19,776 bases of DNA. Origin: Candidatus Falkowbacteria bacterium CG10_big_fil_rev_8_21_14_0_10_43_10 (GTDB taxonomy: Bacteria > Patescibacteriota > Patescibacteriia > Patescibacteriales > XYC2-FULL-47-12). Shown one piece after another: positions 13,655-19,776 of this stretch. The notes beneath the pieces were generated by a model. The model saw only the letters and a list, made by a program, of their open reading frames with translations. It did not search any database and was not told the DNA's origin. The stretch covers positions 4,435-24,210 of the forward strand of contig PFAR01000012.1 in assembly GCA_002773655.1 (NCBI GenBank). The letters run 5' to 3'. The translations under genes were made by a program, and so were the position numbers. Every line of letters starts with the position of its first letter. Positions within the stretch are counted from its first letter, which is position 1.

Positions 13655-15715
13655 TTAAGTTAACGGGTCTACATCTATGCTCCAAGCGTTTGATAAGTTG
13701 ACTAAAATTTGTTTAAGCATATCATTTTTTTGGCTTTCAGTCAATTTTATAATAATATTTCTCTGCCAAAAATTGCGGATTTTTTCATTAACCGGCTTAA
13801 CCGGGCCGATTATTTCCGCATCCGGCAGCCCTTTTCTTAATTTATCCGCCATTGCCGCGCTTTCTTTTTGCAAATAGTTATAGTCGTCGCTTTTGCAGAT
13901 TAGTTTTATCATTTTTATATACGGCGGATATTTTAAAGCCTGGCGGTTTTTAAGCTCCTGTTGATAAAATTCATCGAGATTATTCCGCGCTAACAATCGC
14001 AGCAGCCTATTTTCCTGATTATAAGTTTGGATAATGCAGTTATTTATATCATCCCGCCGGCAAAGCTGGTTTAGCATCTGCCAGGATTTTTCATCCGTCC
14101 GCCAGTCGGGGAAATTTAAAATAGAATCAATATTAACGGCGGCGATCAGCGACAGGTTGGGAGAGGAGAGGGGCAGAGCTGTCTGCGTGCCGATTAGGAT
14201 GTCAATTTTTCCGGCGGAAAATTCTTCGTATTTTTGCCGAAGCTCTTTTAGGCGCGGGGCGTTCCCGATATCTAGGCGGGAGGTCCGGGCGCCGGGAAAT
14301 AAATTCTTTGCCTCCTGTTCGACTTTTTCCACGCCGGTGCCGAAGCCTTTAATGCGCGGCGATCTGCATTTCGGGCAGGTTAGGGGAGAGGCGGCTTTAT
14401 AGCTGCAGCGGTTGCAGCTTAGGGTCCGGCCGGTATGCTCCATCAGGGCATTATGGCAGTTCGGGCAGCGCATAATATGGCCGCAGTCGCGGCACATCAC
14501 AAAAGTGGAAGAGCCGCGGCGGTTTACGAACAGCATCGCCTGCCGCTTTTCGCGCAGGATTTCGGTGATGGAAATTTGCAATTTTTCAGAAAAAATAGAG
14601 TAGTTTCCCTTGCGCAGTTCATCGCGCATGTCAATAATTACCCCCCTCGCTCCCTCCTTAGTAAGAGGGGGAGTAGATTCTGTTTTATTTTCTTCTTTCC
14701 TAAAGAGGAGTGCCTGAACGAAGTGAATGTCGCCCCCCTTCTCTTTACTAAGGAGAGGCCCAGGGGTTGGGCTCGCCTGCAACGCTTCGCGTAGCGATGC
14801 GGGCAGGGGTGAGGTGAAATAAGCGCCCACGGACGGCGCCGTTGCGCCGAAAATCAAATCGCACCCGTAAAGCCGGGCTTTTTCCCCCGCTACTGTCCGG
14901 GCGTCATAGCGGGGATTCATATCCCACTGTTTATAACTTAAGTTTTGCTCCTCATCGACGATAATGCTTCCCAAATTGCAAAACGGAGTCAGAACCGCGT
15001 GGCGCGTGCCTAAAAATATTTTGGCGCCGCCGGACTGCGCGCGCCGCCAATTTATGTAAGCGTCCGTTTTTGACAGGCCGCCGTGCAAGAGGACTATTTC
15101 TTCATTGAAAAAATGTTTTTCCAGCCATTCCTGCGTTTGCGGGATAAGCGAAAGTTCAGGCACAAGAAAGAGAGCCTGTTTTTTATTTTGCAAAGCTTGG
15201 CTGATAATTTTTAGATATTCTTGCCGGCGCGGGGTTGGCGTATTGATGATTAATTTAATATCGCCATTTTTTTTAACTGTGTGGACAGAATTGTCGCAGG
15301 ATTCTTCTCTCTCTCCGATATTAATTGAAGTTCCGCCCGCGATGACGGATAAATTAATCTTAACGAGCGCCTCTTCCACTTTTTTTATCCTTTTTTTGGG
15401 CGGTTCCGGAGCGAGCTGTTTTAAAATCAATCCCGGAGAGGCATAGTAGTACTCGCTGACGAACTCAACTAGTTTTATCTCCCGCTGGCCGACTAGCGGG
15501 TGTTGGTCGATTATTTTATTCACCTGCTTAAACTCAATGCCCGCCGGCGCTTCCGCCGTTATTTTCACCACAATGCCGGGCAGGCTGCGGTAGTAGAGCG
15601 GAATTTCCACCAGCTGCCCGATTTTTATTTCCTTCGCCAAATCGCCCAATTCATAGGTATAAATTTGGGGGCGCGAGAGAGGCAGTCTGGTTAGAGGAAT
15701 AATGTTCGCGTACAT
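13655..15715 (-). CDS. priA: PriA-family primosomal protein with degenerate helicase motifs and a repeat-encoded insertion
   Basis: A 686-residue PriA-like replication-restart protein. The N-terminal DNA-binding region (YANIIPLTRLPLSRPQIYTY) and the eight zinc cysteines are kept: C408, C411, C417, C420, C434, C437, C447 and C450. The ATPase motifs are not. The GSGKT loop is replaced by NTPTPRRQEY (158-167), DEEH reads DEEQ (254-257), the KGxxF segment after GTQ is TALPLSSPN (512-520), and QVAGRAGR reads QLCRRDD (550-556). The frame is intact, so this is a folded but probably ATPase-dead PriA, as is also described for actinobacterial PriA. Residues about 301-358 are repeat C read in frame (SLREALQA, LLSKEKGG, TPPLTKEGARG), between GATAPSV and IIDMRDELRKGN. 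The start at 15715 follows a good promoter. Confidence 0.9.
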   Translation of the reverse strand: MYANIIPLTRLPLSRPQIYTYELGDLAKEIKIGQLVEIPLYYRSLPGIVVKITAEAPAGIEFKQVNKIIDQHPLVGQREIKLVEFVSEYYYASPGLILKQLAPEPPKKRIKKVEEALVKINLSVIAGGTSINIGEREESCDNSVHTVKKNGDIKLIINTPTPRRQEYLKIISQALQNKKQALFLVPELSLIPQTQEWLEKHFFNEEIVLLHGGLSKTDAYINWRRAQSGGAKIFLGTRHAVLTPFCNLGSIIVDEEQNLSYKQWDMNPRYDARTVAGEKARLYGCDLIFGATAPSVGAYFTSPLPASLREALQASPTPGPLLSKEKGGDIHFVQALLFRKEENKTESTPPLTKEGARGVIIDMRDELRKGNYSIFSEKLQISITEILREKRQAMLFVNRRGSSTFVMCRDCGHIMRCPNCHNALMEHTGRTLSCNRCSYKAASPLTCPKCRSPRIKGFGTGVEKVEQEAKNLFPGARTSRLDIGNAPRLKELRQKYEEFSAGKIDILIGTQTALPLSSPNLSLIAAVNIDSILNFPDWRTDEKSWQMLNQLCRRDDINNCIIQTYNQENRLLRLLARNNLDEFYQQELKNRQALKYPPYIKMIKLICKSDDYNYLQKESAAMADKLRKGLPDAEIIGPVKPVNEKIRNFWQRNIIIKLTESQKNDMLKQILVNLSNAWSIDVDPLT
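14641..14815. repeat. Palindrome-rich repeat cassette C inside priA
   Basis: About 175 bp with several hairpins. The 11-mer CTCCTTAGTAA is at 14654-14664 and inverted at 14745-14755. A nine-pair stem lies at 14738-14746/14750-14758. A CGCT/AGCG hairpin (14783-14786/14793-14796) is nested in a CCTGC/GCAGG pair. Only one copy is in the window, so 'repeat' rests on structure and on the recurring peptide style TPPLTKEGARG, which I recognise from translated repeats in many bacterial genomes. Confidence 0.7.
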
Positions 15716-15739
15716 AAAAAGGCAGTTTAAATCGCCTTT

Positions 15740-15768
15740 ATCTTAACACTATACTTTTTATTGGTCAA
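15740..15768 (-). promoter_or_regulatory. priA promoter
   Basis: On the minus strand TTGACC (15768-15763) and TAAGAT (15745-15740) are exactly 17 bases apart, with TG one base before the -10. It sits between the purA terminator and the priA ATG, giving a leader of only about 18 bases. An inverted repeat AAAGGC/GCCTTT (15718-15723/15734-15739) covers the expected transcription start. Confidence 0.7.
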
Positions 15769-15770
15769 AA

Positions 15771-15799
15771 ATAAAAAAAGGGAAGATTTTCTTCCCTTT
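15771..15799 (-). terminator. Intrinsic terminator after purA
   Basis: A perfect nine-pair stem (15791-15799 with 15777-15785), a five-base loop, then a T-rich tail on the minus strand. It begins 23 bases after the purA stop and separates purA from the priA transcript. Confidence 0.92.
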
Positions 15800-15821
15800 A
15801 CTAATGGCTCGTTTTAAACCG

Positions 15822-17117
15822 TTATGCTTCACAAAAGATAGTTTGCTCTCGGTCAGGTCCGACCGAAACGATACCAATGGGTACGCCGGTCAATTCCGAA
15901 ATCCGCGCCAAATAGTTCTTAGCAGCTTGAGGCAGGTCGCTATAACAAGTGATGCCGCTGATATCGGATTGCCAACCGGGCATTTCTTCGTAAATTGGCT
16001 CGCATTGGACGAGAACTTCAATGTCGGCCGGGGTTGTTTCGAGAGTTTCGTTACCACAGTGATAGCCGGTGCAAATTTGTATGATTTCGAAACCATCCAG
16101 CACATCAAGTTTAGTGATGGCCAATTTGGTCGCGCCATTGGTTTGAGCAGTGTAACTCGTGATTACTGCATCAAACCATCCACACCGTCGTTTTCGTCCG
16201 GTAGTCGCGCCGAATTCTTTTCCGGTTTGTTGTATCTTTTCTCCGGTAGCATCTTTCAACTCGGTAGGGAAAGGACCTTCGCCTACGCGCGTTGTGTATC
16301 CTTTAACAACGAGGAAAATTTCCCCAAAGTAAGCGGGCGGCATTCCGGAGCCGGTAGAAATGCCACCAATGGTTGGGTTAGACGAAGTGACGCATGGGTA
16401 TGTTCCCAGGTCAATATCCAGCATCGCACCCTGCGCCCCTTCAAAAAGCATCGTGGTTCCTAATTTCATCTCCTTATGAAGGAGAGATACGGTATCAGCC
16501 ACAAATGGCCGAAGGAACTGTAATGCCTCAATCCATTTAGCGGCATCATCCAGAGCCATTGCGGGGGCATGAAGTTGCTCCAATATTTGGCTTTGTTGAT
16601 GCAAATGGTCCATGACGATTCTGGTAATAGTATCGTCATCGTTTTGGCAAATGTTCATCCGCATGTTAGTACGGTTGGCCTTGCCAGCATAAGCCGGTCC
16701 AATGCCGCGTCCGGTGGTATCAATTTTTTTATTTCCCCGGTTTTGCTCCTGAAATCCATCCAGTATTTTGTGGTAAGGAAAGATAATATGCGCGCGGTCG
16801 CTCACATGCAGTTTATGTTTTCCTTCTTCAGCCGGGTTAATACCGTATTGCTGTAGTCGCTGTATTTCCTCCTTCAGCACGGTAGGGTCAATAACGACGC
16901 CATTGCCGATGACGCATCTTACCTCCGGATTTAAAATACCGGAAGGAATAAGATGAAAGATATGTTTCTCTTTCTTGACGACTACCGTGTGCCCGGCGTT
17001 ATTACCGCCCTGACAGCGGACGATAATTCCGTTTTGAGGGGATAAGAGGTCAACAACCTTGCCTTTCCCTTCATCGCCCCATTGTCCACCTAGAACTACT
17101 GTTCCGTTTGCTTTCAT
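15822..17117 (-). CDS. purA: Adenylosuccinate synthetase
   Basis: A 431-residue PurA, which joins IMP and aspartate using GTP in the first committed step to AMP. The GTP loop GQWGDEGKGK (11-20) holds catalytic D15, and AGHTVV follows with H43. NGVVIDP, SDRAHIIFPYHK, TTGRGIGPAY (134-143), GVGEGPFPTEL and SVGPDREQTI are the expected later motifs, with no gaps. The ATG at 17117 has an AAAGGAA ribosome binding site eight bases upstream. It has a good promoter, a leader of about 80-90 bases and a strong terminator, so it is a single-gene unit. GC and codon use look more balanced than in neighbours, but I see no firm sign of transfer. The organism can make AMP from IMP at least, even if the full purine route is absent. 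Confidence 0.97.
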   Translation of the reverse strand: MKANGTVVLGGQWGDEGKGKVVDLLSPQNGIIVRCQGGNNAGHTVVVKKEKHIFHLIPSGILNPEVRCVIGNGVVIDPTVLKEEIQRLQQYGINPAEEGKHKLHVSDRAHIIFPYHKILDGFQEQNRGNKKIDTTGRGIGPAYAGKANRTNMRMNICQNDDDTITRIVMDHLHQQSQILEQLHAPAMALDDAAKWIEALQFLRPFVADTVSLLHKEMKLGTTMLFEGAQGAMLDIDLGTYPCVTSSNPTIGGISTGSGMPPAYFGEIFLVVKGYTTRVGEGPFPTELKDATGEKIQQTGKEFGATTGRKRRCGWFDAVITSYTAQTNGATKLAITKLDVLDGFEIIQICTGYHCGNETLETTPADIEVLVQCEPIYEEMPGWQSDISGITCYSDLPQAAKNYLARISELTGVPIGIVSVGPDREQTIFCEA

Positions 17118-17156
17118 GAGATTTTTTCCTTTCGAATCAAAGAGTTTTTTTCCAAC

Positions 17157-17195
17157 AAAAAAAGGATTGCTTGTTAAAAAGATCGTCCCTCCTTT
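17157..17195 (-). promoter_or_regulatory. purA leader hairpin with T run
   Basis: In the purA leader (minus strand) AAAGGA (17195-17190) can pair with TCCTTT (17166-17161) across a 23-base loop, followed by a run of T. It looks terminator-like and could attenuate purA, but the stem is only six pairs and the region is low-complexity. Confidence 0.25.
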
Positions 17196-17207
17196 ATTTA
17201 TACTATA

Positions 17208-17236
17208 AATATAGCTTTATTTCAGGTATTTGTAAA
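17208..17236 (-). promoter_or_regulatory. purA promoter
   Basis: On the minus strand TTTACA (17236-17231, five of six) and TATATT (17213-17208, five of six) are exactly 17 bases apart. It lies just after the stop of the LigB-like gene and about 90 bases before the purA ATG. Confidence 0.7.
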
Positions 17237-17241
17237 GAAAA

Positions 17242-18027
17242 TTATACCCCGAACTCCATCACTAAATGCCCGATGCCAAAAGGGCTTTCATATGATAATA
17301 ATTCCGGCCGGCAGTTGATTTCCACGATAATGCCGAGCAGGATGGCGATGGCTTTAATTTCTTCAGTTCCGGTTTTCACGACTTGCTTCGGATCTAAATT
17401 TATTATTTCTTCATATTGCTTTTCCTTAAGCAGCTTGATTATTTTCTGGTCGAATTTTTTCGCGCCGGCGAGATAGCCATCCGGGGAATCCTTAGTCAGT
17501 TTGTTTGAAGTTTCCGCCGAAGCGATTACCGCGATGCGCTTTGTATTTTCCGCTATCTCCTCTATCAGCGCCCGGCCGAATTTGTAATGTTCCGGCAGAT
17601 CCAGCCCAGAGGAGCTTATAGGCACTATTTTCACGTTTTTTTTATGCGCGCATAAAAAGTGCAGGGGAGTCAAACAGCCGTAGTCCAGGCTCTCTACCGT
17701 GGTTAATTGGAGCGGCAGGGTTGTTTCCAGCCGTTCTTTTATCCGGTAGCTTAAGGCGTTATCTCCGGCATATTCGTCTTTGGTCGCCAAATCGCCGAAT
17801 TCCCCAAAATTGCCTTTAAACTCGGGGGAGAAATTAATTACAAAAGATTTTTCATTAATTTGGCCGTGCGGGGAAATTATAATAACCGTTTCCGGCTGGG
17901 CGGCATAAAAATCACCCTCCATTTTTTTTAAGGCCTCAATGGTGGCGGCTAGTTTTTTTGTATGCTCCCGCCCCACTGTTTCTATAAGCAGGGGAGAATG
18001 GGGGACGATGGCAGAAAAGATAAGCAT
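17242..18027 (-). CDS. LigB/MEMO-like (class III extradiol dioxygenase fold) protein lacking some metal ligands
   Basis: A 261-residue soluble protein matching the LigB-type class III extradiol dioxygenase fold, in the branch seen in AmmeMemoRadiSam systems. VPHSPLL (8-14, H10) and ISPHGQI (51-57, H54) are kept. The next family motif, normally DHG(T/C)-x-x-PL, reads DYGCLTPL (115-122), so its histidine is Tyr116. The later SGDLSHRL segment reads SAETSNKL (170-177), losing the Asp and His. The overall order (GNFGEFGDL, LDYG, GLDLPEHYKFG, DGYLAGAKKFD) is complete, so this is a divergent full-length member, not a fragment. Metal-dependent ring cleavage is doubtful; a structural or binding role is possible. 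It follows the secreted hydrolase gene by 71 bases and precedes purA. Confidence 0.75.
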   Translation of the reverse strand: MLIFSAIVPHSPLLIETVGREHTKKLAATIEALKKMEGDFYAAQPETVIIISPHGQINEKSFVINFSPEFKGNFGEFGDLATKDEYAGDNALSYRIKERLETTLPLQLTTVESLDYGCLTPLHFLCAHKKNVKIVPISSSGLDLPEHYKFGRALIEEIAENTKRIAVIASAETSNKLTKDSPDGYLAGAKKFDQKIIKLLKEKQYEEIINLDPKQVVKTGTEEIKAIAILLGIIVEINCRPELLSYESPFGIGHLVMEFGV

Positions 18028-18098
18028 AGAATGCAGAAAAATTAAAAATATAAGTGAAAAATTTTAAATTGCCATTTTGCGTTTTGATTTTTTCATTT

Positions 18099-19586
18099 TT
18101 AATCTCTACTTAACGATTCTTCAGTTATTATTTCTCCCTGCCCGTACAAAGCCAAAACGCGGGGATGCACCTCTAAAATATTTTCCCATTTATATCCCAA
18201 TTTTTCAAACACTTTGCCGGACGCGATCGGGCGCTTAACGCCGTTGGATATTACGTAAACTGACGGATTCATGGTTGACTTTAAGAGGTAGCCGTCCTCA
18301 AATTTAACCGGTTCGATTTTTGTGTATTTTTCCAGCTCTTCTTCGGTGGCTTTTATGGCGGAATAATTTTTAAATTTTGTTTTTAGAAATATCGGGTCAA
18401 TCAGCGGGGCTTTAGCGCCGTTGATTACGAAATAAACTCCGCCGGTTTTCGGGTCCTTGAGCAAGACACCGGTCGGGTAGGCGTCGTTTTCCGTAACCGG
18501 ATCGCCATTCTGATAATAGCTTAAATCCTGCGAGCTGGCGCTGTCCACCTCCTCCGGATTAAACCCTAAACGGCGGAAAGCTTCCGGGCTCTCGATTTTC
18601 CGCTTGGCGTCGTTAACTAAAAGGTAGATATCCCCCGGCGGTGATTTAACCAGCGAATATTGGGCGAATTTAATCGGGTCGCCTTTCAGGTAACCGTCCA
18701 GGTCGGCTTTGTTAACGGTAATTATTTTTTTCGGATCATACCGGGAATTAAGCGCGCCCTGACTTAAAAACGGCCTCTTTTTTCCGCCCTGGATCAGCCA
18801 GACGCCCGGCTCGCTATCAGCCCGGACTAAAGAGCCGTCCGGAAAGATGCGGGAAAAATATTGGTTCCAAAGCTTCCAAAAATTATAATTGCCGTTATAG
18901 ACATGCGGCGTGTAAGTATAAAGAGAGGCTGTCGCTTTATTTTGCGGCGTTACAGTTATTTTTTCCGGGGAATTCAATGTTTCCTGGTCCGCTTCCGTTA
19001 TGGGAATTAAGGCATCATATTTGTTTTTTGCCACATAGGTTTTACCGGCTTGATATTTATATATAAAGTGGTTGGCCATGTATTCATAAAATTGTAAAGA
19101 AGCTGAATTAACCTGTTTGCCAAAACCCTGGTATTTGGGATTGCATCCGCCTCCGTCCGGACAGCCGTAGCCGGCGGCCCAGTCCAACTGGCTTTGCTTG
19201 GGGTTCTTTTCGTCCAATAAGCTTTGTTCTTTCTGCAGCAATACCAGTAAAAAGCGGGGGTTGATGGAAATAGGAACGCACTTGGCTTTGCGTTCGGCTA
19301 TGGTCGGATTGTCGCTTAAATTAATGTCGTCGCAGTCATAGTTATTAATCGCGGCATCATAAATAATTTCCGCCGCGGATTTTAAAATATTATCATAATT
19401 TTCAATCGCGCGATTCGCTAAAGATCCGCCCTTCTCAGATAAGAAACTCTTTATATCGTTCAGGCTCATGGTGCTTTTATCTAAAATTTCACTGTCAGAA
19501 ATAATGTAATTAGGGTTGAATTCTAAGGCCAGGGCCGGCTGAGCGATAAATAATCCCAGAAGGATAGCGGCGGTGATTTTTTTCAT
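18099..19586 (-). CDS. Secreted lysozyme-like wall protein with four tandem C-terminal repeats
   Basis: A 495-residue exported protein. Residues 1-20 are a signal peptide (KK, hydrophobic core, ALA before the likely cut). Residues about 105-240 carry a lysozyme/transglycosylase-like domain: FLLVLLQKEQSLL (112-124, candidate catalytic E120), WAAGYGCPDGGGCNPKYQGF (136-155) and FWKLWNQYF (236-244). The QKEQSL plus GYGCPDGG pattern is shared with actinobacterial and CPR secreted proteins thought to cut peptidoglycan. C142 and C148 (and C85, C103) may form disulfides. Residues about 250-490 are four diverged copies of about 60 residues with a core like VW/VY-x-I-x-G-x-KRP-x-x-S, then FxxLGY, then YxxGxxI, probably a wall- or surface-binding region. 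An extended -10 lies upstream. The enzymatic role is inferred, not shown. Confidence 0.75.
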   Translation of the reverse strand: MKKITAAILLGLFIAQPALALEFNPNYIISDSEILDKSTMSLNDIKSFLSEKGGSLANRAIENYDNILKSAAEIIYDAAINNYDCDDINLSDNPTIAERKAKCVPISINPRFLLVLLQKEQSLLDEKNPKQSQLDWAAGYGCPDGGGCNPKYQGFGKQVNSASLQFYEYMANHFIYKYQAGKTYVAKNKYDALIPITEADQETLNSPEKITVTPQNKATASLYTYTPHVYNGNYNFWKLWNQYFSRIFPDGSLVRADSEPGVWLIQGGKKRPFLSQGALNSRYDPKKIITVNKADLDGYLKGDPIKFAQYSLVKSPPGDIYLLVNDAKRKIESPEAFRRLGFNPEEVDSASSQDLSYYQNGDPVTENDAYPTGVLLKDPKTGGVYFVINGAKAPLIDPIFLKTKFKNYSAIKATEEELEKYTKIEPVKFEDGYLLKSTMNPSVYVISNGVKRPIASGKVFEKLGYKWENILEVHPRVLALYGQGEIITEESLSRD

Positions 19587-19627
19587 AAATGGATAAAGTT
19601 AATCAATTACTTATAATCAACTAATCC

Positions 19628-19636
19628 ATTATATCA
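19628..19636 (-). promoter_or_regulatory. Extended -10 promoter of the secreted protein gene
   Basis: On the minus strand TGATATAAT gives TGn plus a perfect TATAAT (19633-19628), 41 bases before the ATG at 19586. No convincing -35 is seen. Confidence 0.55.
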
Positions 19637-19688
19637 TATTTTATTCACATACAAAAATGTTTATCATTTGGCGCGATTCGCGCGTTTA

Positions 19689-19776
19689 TCCAGCACCGTG
19701 CCCGAATACCCTGCGGTCTCTGCCGCAGGGATGAAGGGCTATCATCATTCTTGCCGCAGGGTTTAATACCCTGCGG
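19689..19776. repeat. Palindromic repeat family A, copy 3, cut by the window end
   Basis: The first 88 bases of the 101-bp element, starting TCCAGCACC, in the same orientation as copy 1. It differs from copy 1 at one position and lacks the hairpin-breaking change of copy 2. It lies upstream of the secreted protein's promoter, in the gap toward the next gene. Confidence 0.93.

Noticed and set aside
13389..13685. N-terminal extension of def by 99 codons
   Set aside because: The extension is repeat B and repeat A plus the end of priA; the ATG at 13388 gives the normal deformylase N-terminus.
13655..15715. priA as a pseudogene
   Set aside because: The frame is intact over 686 codons and zinc ligands are all kept; the motif loss looks like functional change, not decay.
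15804..16463. 219-codon open frame on the plus strand opposite purA
   Set aside because: It lies wholly within well-conserved purA on the other strand and has no start signals; a shadow frame.
17118..17241. Purine-type riboswitch in the purA leader
   Set aside because: No conserved aptamer core or three-way junction can be drawn; only a weak hairpin is present.
9383..19776. CRISPR-like repeats
   Set aside because: Copies are 101 bp, kilobases apart and in both orientations; there are no regular spacers and no cas genes.
1..19776. TGA recoded as glycine (Gracilibacteria/Absconditabacteria code)
   Set aside because: secD ends at TGA in a coupled ATGA overlap with secF, and conserved genes have no in-frame TGA.

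Overview
The window looks like a piece of a small, moderately AT-rich bacterial genome of the Candidate Phyla Radiation (Patescibacteria, Parcubacteria-like). This is inferred from gene content and protein style, not from a marker tree. Pointers are a SecA with an enlarged nucleotide-binding region and a stretched C-terminal zinc motif, a PriA stripped of its helicase motifs, short intergenic gaps, mostly weak ribosome binding sites, and a secreted lysozyme-like protein with tandem wall-type repeats. TGA is used as a stop (secD), so there is no sign of the recoded TGA of Gracilibacteria/Absconditabacteria.

Layout, plus strand (1-9349): the 3' end of a nucleotide-sugar epimerase/decarboxylase, a GtrA-like flippase and a multi-pass GT-C-like glycosyltransferase form a tight surface-polysaccharide operon end. 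Then come a short HPF/RaiA ribosome hibernation factor, secA, a small coiled-coil protein, and secD-secF translationally coupled by a 4-base overlap. The plus block ends with an 83-codon unknown gene whose stop codon lies inside a strong terminator. SecA, SecD and SecF together give the motor and the proton-driven pulling module of protein export. SecD carries an inserted parvulin-type prolyl isomerase domain, which suggests a built-in folding helper on the outer face of the translocon.

Layout, minus strand (9485-19586, read right to left): a secreted wall hydrolase-like protein, a LigB/MEMO-like protein lacking some expected metal ligands, purA with its own promoter and terminator, then priA, def, a DedA-PAP2-LssY_C membrane fusion and fmt. 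def and fmt are the deformylase/formylase pair of translation initiation. priA is a replication-restart protein, here probably without ATPase activity.

The most unusual signal is a set of palindromic repeats in and around the minus-strand genes. Family A is a 101-bp double-hairpin element with 9-bp terminal inverted repeats, present three times (the third cut by the window edge). Family B is a 124-128-bp element with 11-14-bp terminal inverted repeats, present twice. One B copy is translated in frame inside fmt; the other fills the leader of def. Family C is a different palindrome-rich cassette translated in frame inside priA. Two enzymes expected to be essential therefore carry roughly 50-residue repeat-encoded insertions without loss of frame, recalling the Rickettsia palindromic elements but with unrelated sequences. 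No transposase, CRISPR array, tRNA or rRNA was seen. Stretches without a gene are all under about 270 bases and hold promoters, terminators or repeats as listed.
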